Positions 43,501 to 56,500 of a stretch of 64,000 nt of DNA are shown one piece after another. The stretch is from Apostichopus japonicus. Taxonomy: Eukaryota; Echinodermata; Holothuroidea; Aspidochirotida; Stichopodidae. The DNA lies in the NCBI RefSeq assembly GCF_037975245.1, contig NC_092574.1:21291713-21355712 (forward strand), in the 5' to 3' direction. The notes beneath the pieces are model-generated. The model saw only the letters and a list, made by a program, of their open reading frames with translations. It was not told the origin of the DNA and ran no database searches. The number at the start of each line of letters is the position of its first letter. Position 1 is the stretch's first letter. The translations under genes and the position numbers were made by a program.

Positions 43501-46500
43501 TTAGACAATTATATTGTTGGATCATAGTATGTGGTTAGGACCAAAACAATGACTGAAAAGCTGAAATATATATATCTATCTATATATATATACTATTTTG
43601 TGGGAATAAATTTGAAAGTTTTCTTATTTGTGAAATATTAATCATTTCTTAGCTTTATTTATTATATATCATGCCATATCACACAGTGAAGCAGCCTGAC
43701 CCTGGGTTAACTTCTTTATTAAATATTCATTATTATTTTAATGAGCAATTATTTTGTTATAGAGATGCTTTATGAAAACAAACAGAGTCAAGGTGGCCAC
43801 ATTTTGTCAAAAAATGAGAAATTCTCAGAGAGTGAAAAAAATAGAATGAAAAAAAAATGACAGAAATTGTGCGAAAGGGTGGATGTCGTGGATTTGAAGT
43901 ACGAAGCTTTAAAAAAGGGTAAAAAAAAAAAGGAATGAATTTTGTTTATATTATTGTGTAAATATGATTGCTATTATGAGAACAACTTAATAATATTTAA
44001 ATATCAATGTTATGTGTTTGCAAAATTAATATATATTAAATGTAATAACCCAATGTAGTTGTGAATTATATATAGAAGTGTGTGGTTAATTATACATGTA
44101 TGAAATAGTGCACTGCTCTTCACAAAGTCTAATTAACTAAAGACTAATAATAAAAATTAAAAGATGACAAGCTACTGTGGTCACAAAACTTTGCCAATTT
44201 AATGAACGAATCGTTTTCTGTGTTTCATTAATAAATACTCTGGTGGAAGCTGTAGTATGTGGATGTATTTTTATTGAATGTGACAAAGCATACAATTGGT
44301 GGGTTTCGCTGGGTGATTTGTGGGAGGGGAAGTTTTTATTTGAACAAACATTGGATGTAGAAATGTCGACAAAGAAGCCAAAAAATTTAAAAAAAAAGGG
44401 AATTTAATAAAAAGGGAAAATAGGCCTCAAGAGGGTCAATGTCAATATTTTTGAAATGTCAATATTTTTGAAAATGTCAAAAAAGGATTTTTTTTAAAGT
44501 TGCAATCACACGTAACTAGCAATTTACTGCTATTGGTATTTACTGTTTAGTCACATGTTCAGCAAGTTAATAACTAGGTCCTGCTACTGACCAAAACAAA
44601 TTTATCTCTCTTTTAGTGTTCATGTTAAGGTTTGTGATTTTTATGCAAAAGTGTTTAACTTTTGTAACATTTGCAGAAAGTGGACATGTTAAAGAATTCT
44701 GTACTTATTTATTAGTCTAGCTGGCCTGACGAGTTGTAGGGGGCTCAGGGGGGCTTCGGTCACTGGGCCTGGCATCAATTTCCGGCCAAGGGGAAATATG
44801 TGTGAAGGCAAGGTCAAAGTAATGGCTACATGTAATATAGCCACACAAACAACAAAAATCTGCAAACTTTTCAACACTTTAAACATTTTTACACACATGA
44901 AAATGAAATACCGACTTAAATTGGCTAATTATGTAATATGACGGTACAATTTGATTTGCCATGTCTTACCAATGTAGCATGATGTCTTATCAATATGTGA
45001 AATCGATAGATAATTAGATGTGTAGCAGAAATTTACACATAAAAACCTTGAATTTGCAAGAAAAAGGAATTCGTGAAGGAAAATTCTAAGCGTGTAAAAG
45101 ATGTTTTACACATATAATTTTTGAAAGACAACGATAAATGTCAATGGGTTACATACTGTTTTTTTTTTGTTTTTTTTCCGAGCCTAATTTTCTCTCCGAT
45201 TAAAAGTATCTAAATAAATCATATAGTTACAAGATTCATAGAAATAACTCAATTTTAATATGAAATCAAATCACATTTCTCAAGTACTGTTTTTTTGTCT
45301 CTCTCTTTCACTTTATTTGGTGCATTCCATAAACTATTGGTTCTTTTGTCATATTTTGAGGTGCAACTTTATCTTCTTGATAAACCTTTGCAAAGGGGAG
45401 GCAGATTTTTCTTTGTTGTATTTTTTTTTACTTTTATTTGAAATGGGTGCTGGTGTCTTCATCATGTGCTATTAATCTGTGACACACAGCACATCAGTAA
45501 ATGGGGACACAAGGGGCACAGCTTGTACCAGGGTACCCTTTATATTTTTCATCCTCCTCCCAACTGTTGAGGTTACATATATGTCTGTTTATGAACATGG
45601 CTCACAAACACATGAAAACCTTCAGTGAGTTTTATAATGATTCGTGTGTGTGTACATTGTTAAAGGTTATCTGTATTGCTTCCAAATTTTGCTAGAGTCA
45701 AGTTATGGTCACTTGTATTCAACTGCCGATAATTTGATTGACAATCATAAATGCATTAGCCATAAACGTAGATGTAACATCATCCAAAGTTTCCAACCTT
45801 TAAGATCTAGAAATTATATGATTGGCCAGATGAAATAGAAAAAAAAACGTTAACTTTGTTTTGTTTTTTAAACTTAACTTTATACTGAACTATTGAGGCA
45901 ATACTGATAACCTTAGCCTATCCCAACATATGGATTAAAAGTTTCATTTTTTTTGCTATATTTTAAATTCCTTGAATTATATATGATTTAAAGACAATGC
46001 TTTTCCAAAATTTTTAAGAGGTGCATATATTTTAAGTTTTGTTTTGTTAAATACTTTCCACTATATTTTATTTTGTTTTTCTGCTTTATAATTTCTCTAT
46101 TTTTTGTTCTCGTTAAAATGAGATACTTCCTCCATCTCCATTAACAATGTTTTATAATTACATTAAAATTACAAAAGGAATTAGCAGGATGTTCTGATCA
46201 ACAAAATTTGATGTTCTAGTGGACTCAGTTTTCAAAGTTTGTTTGATCAGGGAGTTATCATTTATCACCTCCTGTCATAAATCCAATGAGTGATATCTTG
46301 AAAAATTTAACATGTGGTTTAGTAAACATAGCCCTAGATTTACTGATTTTCCTCCATTCCAAGCAAGTTAAAATTTGTGATTAAAAATATTGCGGTTTGT
46401 AGAGTCATGTCACAGAAATCTATCTCAATGAGTCAAAAACATGAATATTCATGGATTTCAAAGTTCACTACTGCAATACTCATATGCTAAGTACAAAAAA

Positions 46501-47331
46501 GAAAAGACTAAACTATGAGAACATAGTGTTGTGTATGTTATCAACTCTAAAGCTTAATAATCATTTTCTGTTTCAACTGTTAAGCTTTTTACAGGGAGTT
46601 CTGATCAAAGGAAATATCAAGAACTAATTTGCAACAGTGGATAAAATGCTAGGTACCTAGCAAAAATATTGTTGAAATTATGCTCTGATATTTGGGGTCA
46701 ATACAGCTCAGCTGGTTCAGACTCCAAATATCCATGTTAATCATACTGAATGTAAAATTGTGTCAAACCGTCAATATCCATTCTGGGTACATCTCTTAAA
46801 ATATTTCATTGATGTCGAAGAAAAAGAGTACCTTTCCTTGTTCGATCAAGTGTTGTGTGAATTTCATGTTACTAATGTGTCAATTTATGACATATATGTG
46901 CTGCTTTCAAATAAATGTTGCCAAGAACAGCCCATAAATGATTTTTCTTCTCGTACTTTCTTGCCTTTCAATATTAAAGGTTGAAACATGTGTTTCCATG
47001 ATCTTATGACAATCGAGAGCAGTTTTGTACAGGGGGAGGGGAGGGGATATGTCGTCCAGGGCAAGGGTGCCCACTCCCCTCCGAGAAACTTTGGTGAAAT
47101 GGAGCGTGGTTTCGATCAATGTGGTGTGGTATGTACCGCCCATGTGTGCTGTATATTTATGTACTGTATGCTAGCATTCTTTGTGATATTCTGATAGGGT
47201 GGGGACTTAGCCCCCGCTGACATAAGCCCCTCCCCCACCCCCCCCCAAGTATACATGGTTTCCCCCTGATTGTGTCAACTAATGTTCAGATGAGATGAGT
47301 GATGTTCATAGTGAATGTTTGCCATGTCTTA

Positions 47332-47522
47332 CCTTTAGATCTGGTGATGTTTGGGTGAATCCAAACACTGGTGGCTTCAATGATGGCCAAGGCTGGTGCT
47401 CGTTGGGGATGATTGAGTGGGCCCCGGATAATGTTAAATGGGAACTAGGGACAGCTGACCAGTCAAGCAGTACCCAAGGCCCCAGAGTCATGGGGTGCCT
47501 AGTAGTCTCGACAGCTACCTAA
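47332..47522 (+). other. Coding-like stretch, unidentified
   Basis: After ttacctttag, an open frame of about 62 codons runs to TAA with markedly higher GC than the surroundings (includes VWVNPNTGGFNDGQGW). I do not recognise the protein and no partner exon is seen. It may be a fragment of a gene, a degraded transposon or chance. Confidence 0.25.
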
Positions 47523-48623
47523 TACAATCTGATATTTAGTACACTAGCATACAAGTTTTGCTCCGGTATTGTGGGCCGCTTCAATGGAAGATCTCTATAA
47601 TTTGTCCTAGAAGCAAGGACCGTTTATTTTTCTATCAACAAGTGAAAAAAAAAATTAGTTAAAGGAAAAGTAATTGGAAAAGGAAAGTTCTGTTGAGACA
47701 TCACATCTACAATGTAACAACCATGCCAAGAGCTTCCCAACCTCTCCAATTTTTGTTCTTTCTCTATAATAACTTTCTAACTCACTAATACCCATACTAA
47801 TTCCCATCACACCAAAGCCCCCCCCCCCCTCCCCTCCCCTGCTTCAAAGTGAACTCACATCATGACAAAAAGTAAATTACAAGTATAGTTTATTCATTAT
47901 AGTCCATAACAATGATATTTTATAAAGTTATTTCTAATTACTGGTGCATCTGTGTGCAGTTAACTTTCTTCAAGGTGTATCAAAGATTTTCTTTTTTTAA
48001 AAGGAACGTCCAGAGGAAAATTTGCATTTGAATGAAGGAGATCATAGTCTAAGCACTCTTGTGACATTTGCATTCCACCTTACATACAGTTCTCAAGACA
48101 AGTCACATTTGAAGCGGACACTTTTCGCACGAGATTGAACTTGATGTGATAGAATCACACTCACAAATTTGATGCACGTTTTCCTTCAAAACTTGATTGG
48201 TAATTTCCTACTGTCAAATTTGAAATTACAATTTTCTACAGTCAAAATTTAATTATAATTTTCTACTCTAAAAATTGAATTACAAATTTCTACTGTCAAA
48301 ATTGAAATTTTTTCTACTTTTTAAATTAGGATGCATATCAGCATGAATAGAGCATGGTCATTGGTATATTTGATAGTTAACTTCAAATCCCCATCGAAGG
48401 TTGGAAACCCTATCCAATCCAAGGTTAAAATAATGAAGAGCAAAAGTAATTGAGCAAGTATATCATCACACCTGGTTGCTACAAGTTTCACCTTTGGTAC
48501 AAACTGTGACAATTTCAATTATCACCATCTCAGAGAACTCTATGAAGTAAATTGTATATACACTTCACCAGGATTGCTTAGAATGTGTCCCTACTTCATC
48601 AGTCAGTAAATAAACTTTCTTCT

Positions 48624-49090
48624 GGACTATTTTCTGAAGGAGAAGCAAACTGAAGAACCATCATCACTATCTTATGTGATAGAGATGCTAGTGATGAAGA
48701 AATCCCTATTTTCTGAAGGAGAAACAAACTGAAGAACCATCATCACTATCTTATGTGATAGAGATCTAGTGATGAACAAATCCCTATTTTCTGAAGGAGA
48801 AGCAAACTGAAGAACCATCATCACTATCTTATGTGATAGAGACGCTAGTGATGAACAAATCCCTATTTTCTGAAGGAGAAGCAAACTGAAGAACCATCAT
48901 CACTATCTTATGTGATAGAGATGCTAGTGATGAACAAATCCCTATTTTCTGAAGGAGAAGCAAACTGAAGAACCATCATCACTATCTTATGTGATAGAGA
49001 TGCTAGTGATGAACAAATCCCTATTTTCTGAAGGAGAAGCAAACTGAAGAACCATCATCACTATCTTATGTGAAAGAGATGCTACAAATG
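48624..49090 (-). repeat. 79-bp tandem repeat, six copies
   Basis: CCCTATTTTCTGAAGGAGAA recurs at 48704, 48782, 48861, 48940 and 49019, with a first copy starting near 48624 (spacing 78 or 79). Each unit contains ATCACTA and TAGTGAT about 19 nt apart, plus TATC/GATA, so each can fold into a hairpin. It lies about 1.3 kb downstream of the NSUN7 stop codon on that gene's strand. Confidence 0.95.
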
Positions 49091-49797
49091 CTAACAAATC
49101 CCAAAGACCGTTGGCTTCTGCTTCTGCTTTTTAAAATCCTGGATCCACCCCTGATTAATAACAATCATTGAGGGGAAAAAAAAAATTAATGAATAAAAAG
49201 AAGTAATAAGAAATTCAAACACTACTTGCTCTTCGATATCATTTTTAGACTTGATCAATGTCTTCAGTCTAGTATATATAGGACCACTCACAAACAAGAT
49301 GGTTAAACTCCTAAACAGAGTCCAATTGTTCTTAGCTGTTGTGGAGGATTTTGTTTGTCGTAAGCATCTCTATCCATACCAAAGACTAACGATGGTTCAA
49401 CATGGTGCTTCACTTTTAAATACATTTTGATCAAGGCATGTTATTGAAGTAATATAAGGCAAGCATGTTTAACAAGGTGATGAAAGGAATACAATAATAA
49501 TCTTAAGATTATAGAACAATACCAGAAACAAGAAACTAATGTTTCAATTTTTAGAGAAACAAGTTTTTTGTGTCGGTCCAAATACAAACCTGACACTATA
49601 TAAATGATGTAATAATATAATTACGTACCTTTAACAGTATGCTATAATTCTCATTATTCACAAATGCGGAACATTTTCCCATTTAAGCTAACTATTGTTT
49701 AAAAACATAAAAATACAAAACATTTCCAAACAACAAACAATGGAAGATTTAAGAATAACTTTAGAGTGAATTCAATACCTAATCAGTATATCAATGG

Positions 49798-49849
49798 ATG
49801 CATTAATTAATATGCATAATTCATTAATATGCATTAATTAATATGCATA
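49798..49849. repeat. Paired ATGCATTAATTAATATGCAT palindromes
   Basis: Two copies of a 20-bp near-palindrome with an ATTAATTAA core, separated by a short AT spacer. The core resembles homeodomain/POU binding sequence; composition alone could explain it. Confidence 0.6.
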
Positions 49850-49867
49850 GTATCTGATCTGCAAAAG

Positions 49868-49873
49868 TTTATT
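49868..49873 (-). terminator. Candidate NSUN7 polyadenylation signal
   Basis: AATAAA on the - strand, about 490 nt after the NSUN7 stop codon. Chosen because it is the first canonical hexamer I see in that direction. Confidence 0.35.
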
Positions 49874-50358
49874 CTTATAAAACAAATGTGCAATCCTGAC
49901 CATGGGGTTATTTTAGTTTCTATCTTTGCAAGCTTTCTGTTGGTGGGAAGAAAAAAGTGGGCAGGTGGGTAGGTGGGTGGGTCATGATCACATGATATCC
50001 CTCACCAGGGATCACAAGGTCATCTGATCACAAGGTAACACTTACTCTGTCGTATTATTTTTAATAAAAACTTAGCTCTTTTCCAAAATCAGGTTAAGCG
50101 TTTAAAATCCATAGTGACTAGTCTGGCATACAAGACGACAAAAATTCATTTCATAGTTTCATAGTTTTCATTCTTTCATAGTTTGGAGACAAGTATTTCA
50201 GAGGGTACATCTTTTATCGAAGACTCAACAATGTACACAGACAATTTTCAGAGATTACAAACTTGGACAGTCACCCCCAAAAGGAGCAGATTTAATCCAC
50301 AAATCTAGTCATTGAATAAATCAGATAAGAGTCCTCACATAACACACATCGGTGGTAA

Positions 50359-50531
50359 TCAAATGAAAGGTTTCGGGTGGTCCATCGTCTCTTTATGAGG
50401 TGGGATGATGTCGACCTTTGAGGTTCTTCTTATCAGTGCTACTTTAGTCAGGGGTACACCGTAGGGCTGCAGTTTCAGCTTAGGCTCCGACATATGTTCT
50501 CTTCTCTCAAAGTGGTGAGCAAACATGGTGC
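50359..50531 (-). CDS. NSUN7: NSUN7 last exon
   Basis: Acceptor cattctacag, 173 bp to TGA at 50361-50359, phase 1 in. It encodes TMFAHHFERREHMSEPKLKL, then QPYGVPLTKVALIRRTSKVD and a short tail. The pattern HFxRR...LKxxPYGVPL resembles the C-terminal segment of vertebrate NSUN7. The other two phases hit stops within 20 codons, so phase 1 is forced; that fits splicing from the 57873 exon or from the 93-nt version of the candidate cassette exon. Confidence 0.75.
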
Positions 50532-53500
50532 CTGTAGAATGAAGAGTGAGGTATTATGGGATTAAATAAATAAAAAAATATTCTGGTACATAGTTTTAAC
50601 TCTCTCGATGTTTCGTATTTAGATTTTCACATACAATTTCGGAAATAGAAACATGAAAATGTTAACTTTCCTGACAAAAATTATATTAGTTTTTGATGTT
50701 TCATAGTTAAGGCCTCTATAGACTGTGAACAACTAGACTGTAAGCCCATTACTTACCTGCATACCAATATTTCCTTGTAATGGTTCCATTACCACAAAAT
50801 TTCATTTTTCATTTTTTTTTTTTTTTTTACAATTTCATAAATCAACTATAATAGATTGAAATAAAAGGTAAAAATAAGACACTAGTATTACCAGTCCAAG
50901 TATATAACCTTCTGCAATACTCTGATAAAGGTAGGTGTTTTCATGTAAGCAATAATTTGAAATATGGAACAGTGCATTGTGGGAAATGTTTAAATACGAT
51001 ATGGTCTGCCAATGGCAATATCTACAGAGCAATGACAGAAAAAAAATCATAAATAAACACAAGAAGAACGATGGTAACCATACCTACCAGATGAACAAAA
51101 TAGCTTCACTTTCTCCATTTTTCTAATTTTGAAAGGGTTAAGGTATGCACATAAAAGATACACTCAAATAGGACGTTTTGGTTTCTGTTTTGTCTTGTTC
51201 GTAGAACACAGCAGTAGAAGTCAATGATAGACAGTTAATATCACTGAAATGTTAGAGTTAATACACACAAACACAGCTTACTTACACAATAATCAGAGGT
51301 TGTTAAGGGAGAATAGTTTTGCTCAAGCATAGACCCAAAGTTTTACCAAACAAACATTTTCATCAGTTTTGTAATTATGAAATATGGAAAAAATTAGGTT
51401 ACAATATAGAAGAGAGGTTTAAGAGCAAAAAGTTTATTTATAGGAGGAATACAGTAGTTGTCTGATTCTGTACACACATTCTCTTGAAAATGAATTGTTA
51501 AAGCCTAGGTAACATTTCATCTATAGTATCATTACATAACACTTTTCTCTTTTCCAGGTGTATTTTTACTTTCAACCTTCATTTAGAGCACAATGTGCCA
51601 ATTAATGGTTTTGGGCAATGAATGGATTTTTGAAAAGACTTCAAAACATAATCTTAATAATGAAGCTATAAAATGTTTTTGAATTTGTCTTCAAATTTCA
51701 AAGCATGTTCCATTGAAGCCATTTAATTTTATTTCTGGTTTGGACTTGATGAGTGATCACAAGTCTCCTTTGTTGGTCATCCATATACAAATATTCCTCT
51801 TTATCAACCTATGTCTCTTCTCAATTCTACTAACCAAATAGAAAGAAGGCAACATACAAAGCTCTCACATGATTTTAAAGGTGGGGGGGAGGGGGGCCAA
51901 AACTACAATTTTCCTCATAATTTAGGTATGGTCATCAACTTTATGGAAGGTCGTACTGGAACCAGAGTGGTGTTCTTAAATTCAACAACAGAATCTAAAA
52001 GATCACCCAATTGAGAAAGTCAGTGACTTCAAATGAAAAATATGTATATGACCGTCCATGGCTCAATTCTATCTAAACATTTCCACCCCTTTCTTGAACA
52101 AGAGTTTTTCTCTCTGAAAACCACTGAATGAAAAGCACTAATATTAGGATTCACATCCTTGTTATTCTTCCTTTCCCCTCCCCCTCCCCTTCCCCTACCC
52201 CTCAATACTGATTCAGATGGTATGATGCTTCTTTTCAACTCCCTCCATAAACGAAAAAATGTCCTACATCACCGGACAAAAAAAAGACTCAGTAATCGTT
52301 TCGTTTTATAAATTGAGACGTCTGCGGGGTGAATGACTGACTTAAAACTACCGAAATGCTGACGAAGAGGTCAACACACTTGGTTTTCATCTTTTTCCCA
52401 ACGAAGTAAATTTGTTGTTGTTCATGTTACCCTTTGTTTTGACAGAAAGGCTGATAAACTAAGAGATAGTGACAGAGAAGATGGCTTTTTTTTATTGTCT
52501 ATCTACAAGATTAATAAATTTGATTAAATAGAGTAAAACTGACATGAAATTTTGATTGCTCCATGATCTATCTCTGATTGGAATTTGGAAATGTAAGGAA
52601 ATAAGATATGAAAATAATAAGAAGAATATCGTAAAACTTGATGATAAGGTATAAATGGAACTCAATATACTCACAAAGCCATGAATATTGACAATCATTG
52701 GTTGTGTCTAAGACACAGGTGGGCAAAGTGCGGCCCCGGAGCAAAATTATGTGAGGCACCGCGAGCAGACTTTCTGATCTTTCATTTCTCATATATGTCC
52801 ATTATTACCAAGGAAATAGGTACATCTTTAAGTGTTACCGCACCTCCATTAGGTACATAATTTCACTGCAGCCTGACAAACCAATTTCATGCACACCCAT
52901 GGTCTAAGTGGATTATGTTTATGTTACTGAAATGAGTAGGATGTTGCTTTAAGGCTTGGATGATGTGAGATCATGAATTGAGATTGTGTTTGGATCACTC
53001 CCTACCCTACCACTTTCCACCACTCTCCTTAATATTGTCTGTCATATTGTGCTTACCCCCCTCTTCCTCCTCCCACCCGCCCCCCTCCCCCAAAATGACT
53101 TTAGGCAATATTTAATTTAATGCTGTTTCATGATACTTCTTTATGAAAGGTTTAGAAGTGTGTAGTTATGATTCTAAACCTTAATTTTTTCTTTCTTACA
53201 ATTGTTTTTTTTTAGGGGGGGGAGGGGTTGAGAATGGAACTGTCTGGATTGCTCATTTCATGTTAACACTTAGTCAGGCATAACAGTAACATCAGTCTAA
53301 CATGCTCCAGTTTTCAGAAGCATTTTATTGCCACTGTAACAAAAAACAATAGGTAACCATGGTGAGGTACTTTGTTGTCAATTTTAACACTCCTCAAATG
53401 ACTGGGAATAATAATTTTTTGAGAATGTGCAGCTTTAGGAAAGTTCTTTTTGAAGACTTAACTAACATTGAACTTTTAGAGTGCTGAAAATATGGGGCCA

Positions 53501-56500
53501 AGTCTGATGACCCTTAAGCTCAAAATGGAAGAAGAAAAAAAACCTGTTGACGCACAGACCGGTGACTAACATCATGTGGGTGGTAAAGTTTAATTCATGC
53601 ACCTCTAACACTACCCCCTTCCACAGCTCTTTGACAGAATCCGAGGACCATATATTATTATTCAATGTGTGTGTGTGGCAGATTAAATTAATTAGCAAAA
53701 GCAAAATGAATGACAAATTTGATAATATGGAGGATAGCATTAGCTATGGTGATACACGAATGATGTTTTTTGGTCTTGTTATTAAGTTAAAAAGCGATTA
53801 CCACAGTGATATAAAGCCACCAATTTTTTTTTTTATTTCAGCTGGATGTCGACCCTGAAAATGGTCAGAGAGATAACATGAAACCTTGCGAGGTTAGTAC
53901 ACAGAATTAGTAGGCATGTCATTAGCATAGTAACTATACCATAGGTATTAAACAATCAATCACAATGAAAACAGCACATATAAAAATAAAAAACATAAAA
54001 TAAATGTGAATTTTAATAATGAGAAGGTTTTCGAAGTTGATGTTAAGTGTGGTTGCTTATGTTAATTTCATAGCATTAACTGCTTCTTCTTCAAGAAAGA
54101 AATGGACAGACATTGGATTACCTAGATGTTGGTTCCTTCGCTTTGTAAACAGCTTCTGGACAAACATTTCAGAGCATTGTCTCAGTTCCTTGACCGATTT
54201 TGTGGTCAACCTTGACCATATCATTTTTGATTGTACAGAAGACGTCAGACATCCTATCAAATTTTGTTGTGTTTTTTTGCTATGTACATGCTACACGTTT
54301 CATTTTTAATAACAAGTTGAGGGACAAAACCACGACAGGTAACAGCTTTTTCTTCGATAAGTTTGTCTTCTTACTGGAAGTAATTAGATCCATTTTTTAC
54401 AAGGAGAAACAATCGATACTGTTCTGTAATTTATAAAAAATTATTCAAGAAAGAAGAAATAAATTAACTGTTTCTTCTTATGTTAGATCTAAGTGTGGAT
54501 GTTAACATTACAGGTAAAAGACAACAATTGTTTGAAAGGGTAGGTTAATTAGTCCCAGTCCCGCATATCATAAGCGAAACGCTTCTCAAAAATCCAACCT
54601 CGCTTGGAGAAAAGAGGCAGCATTGTTGCTCAGTCATTCACTTACACAAACATTGCTTAATTGTCTGTAATGGTATTAAATTGCTAACACATTAAATACT
54701 GCATAAAATGGCTCAGAGACTCATAATTTATTCTAAACGATGACATGATTCCGACTTAATAATGAGCCCACACACAGTCAGTGTATAAAACATTTCTGAT
54801 GTTGACGTCACTATAAGGGCTGACCATTACTAACTGGCACATTAATGATAGATATAGGTTTAAGTTACATTTAATTTAAGCAGTTATCAATTTAAGATCT
54901 GTATGCACAAATAAACAACAGTATTTGTATGCAGTTAGAGGGAAGCAACAAGGGATTTTCTTCAAAAGTCATAGGAAGTTCTGAAAAATATGCAAAGGTT
55001 TGCCTGGTCTCCCATAATTTGTGCTGAAAATAATCGTTTATTAGATGTTACTTTAGATCAACGTAAAGACAGACGAACAAGTTAAAAGCAAAAGAGAGAC
55101 TACAAAGCATTGTTGTCCGCATAATTTACCTGCTTCCATAAATAGCAAAATCATAAATTAGATATATTAAAGATACATCAAAACTATCAAACAGTCCACC
55201 AAAAAGAGTGTGTCAGTGTTACAGGTGCACAACAATCATTGCAATGACATGGACATTCTACATAGTGAGGTGGAGCTGTTGTTGTGTAACGTTACCCTGG
55301 TATTCAAAGTTGCCAAAATACTTTGGTGGGTAGCCACAAACTTTCTGATGGTTTGTCAAAAAAATTTGTAGGGTTGGCCAAAGCATTTTGGAGGCTTGGC
55401 CCAAAAAAATTTGGAGGGTTGACCCAAAAAAATTTGGAGGGTTGCCAAACAATGAGGAAGAAGAGAACCAGAAATTTGCAGATATTTGTGTGAAAATAGT
55501 GGAAATATCTTGAACATAAATTTCTTCAAAATATGTCCAATTTAGTTCTGACCCACCCAACCCCTTCCCCCATCCCTTGTCTGTCCACTCCTCTCTCTTC
55601 CAATGAGTGTGTAGGTGTGAGGTTCTGACAACAGTACTGATGTGCACTTAAAACATTAACTGTTAATAAAGACAAACCCTTCACCAGTGAGAAGATAGAT
55701 AAAAAAAAGTTTCTGTGAAATACCTAATTAATCCAAGGTATACAATGGAGATCATCCCAGGCTATTGGAATTAAGAAGCAAAGCAAAGAAGATAGTGATA
55801 AAAAAAAATAATAATTTTGGAAGACATCATTGAATATAATGCACAAGCAGAGACGGCATATATAAAAGAAGTGAGTTATTTTGAAGCAAACAAAAGGGGT
55901 ATTATTAAAGCAAGCAAAGCCACATCACATTCACCACTGTTTTAGAGCACACAATATCAAACAGTACCAGAAGGCCCAGGGGTCCTCCTCACGGCCCACT
56001 GATACGGGCCACGGGTGGGGTGGACCGTAACAGTTTCATATGGCTATTGCTGTACTCCTGCCAAGTGACAAGCTTGGTCTTGCTTGTACGCTCTAGAGAC
56101 AAAAAGTGACGAGTATAAAGGGAATAAACTCATGAAGGGTAAAAATGAAATAAAATATGCTTTTTTGCCCAAAATATGACTATTAAATACATTTAACGGC
56201 TAAAATTAGCTGTGAATTATGGTTGTAACAGATTTACCTGTTTGAGATAAGATATAAAGGGTTTGCAAGCTGTTTAAAGCTCTATACTAGAATCAATGCT
56301 AGGCGTATTAGTTATATTACGTATGTAAATAGTTACATTTATCAACACTAAAAGACTACTATATCGCAATAGATCTATCGGCATTATTCAGCAAACTACA
56401 CTGTGGGTATATCATCAGTGGATAATCAACACTTTGTATCAGCAATACCTAAATAAACTATGAACACTCACAGCCTTCTGAAGAGCAAAAAGCTACAATA

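Larger units (their letters stand above)
38986..50358. other. Region between the two convergent genes
   Basis: About 11 kb with no well-supported gene. It holds a 39-bp T-tract (39913-39951), overlapping TTGATCAA palindromes, (ATCTC)n near 41330, a diverged ~90-bp repeat near 42400, a fold-back element near 43300-43500, TA and TTTA microsatellites, a coding-like stretch at 47332-47522, a 79-bp tandem array and an ATGCATTAATTAA palindrome pair. The right end should include the NSUN7 3' UTR: AATAAA on the - strand at 49868-49873. Confidence 0.55.

Noticed and set aside
55258-55647. 129-codon - strand open frame
   Set aside because: Its middle is the ~25-bp tandem repeat, and it lacks splice signals fitting NSUN7.
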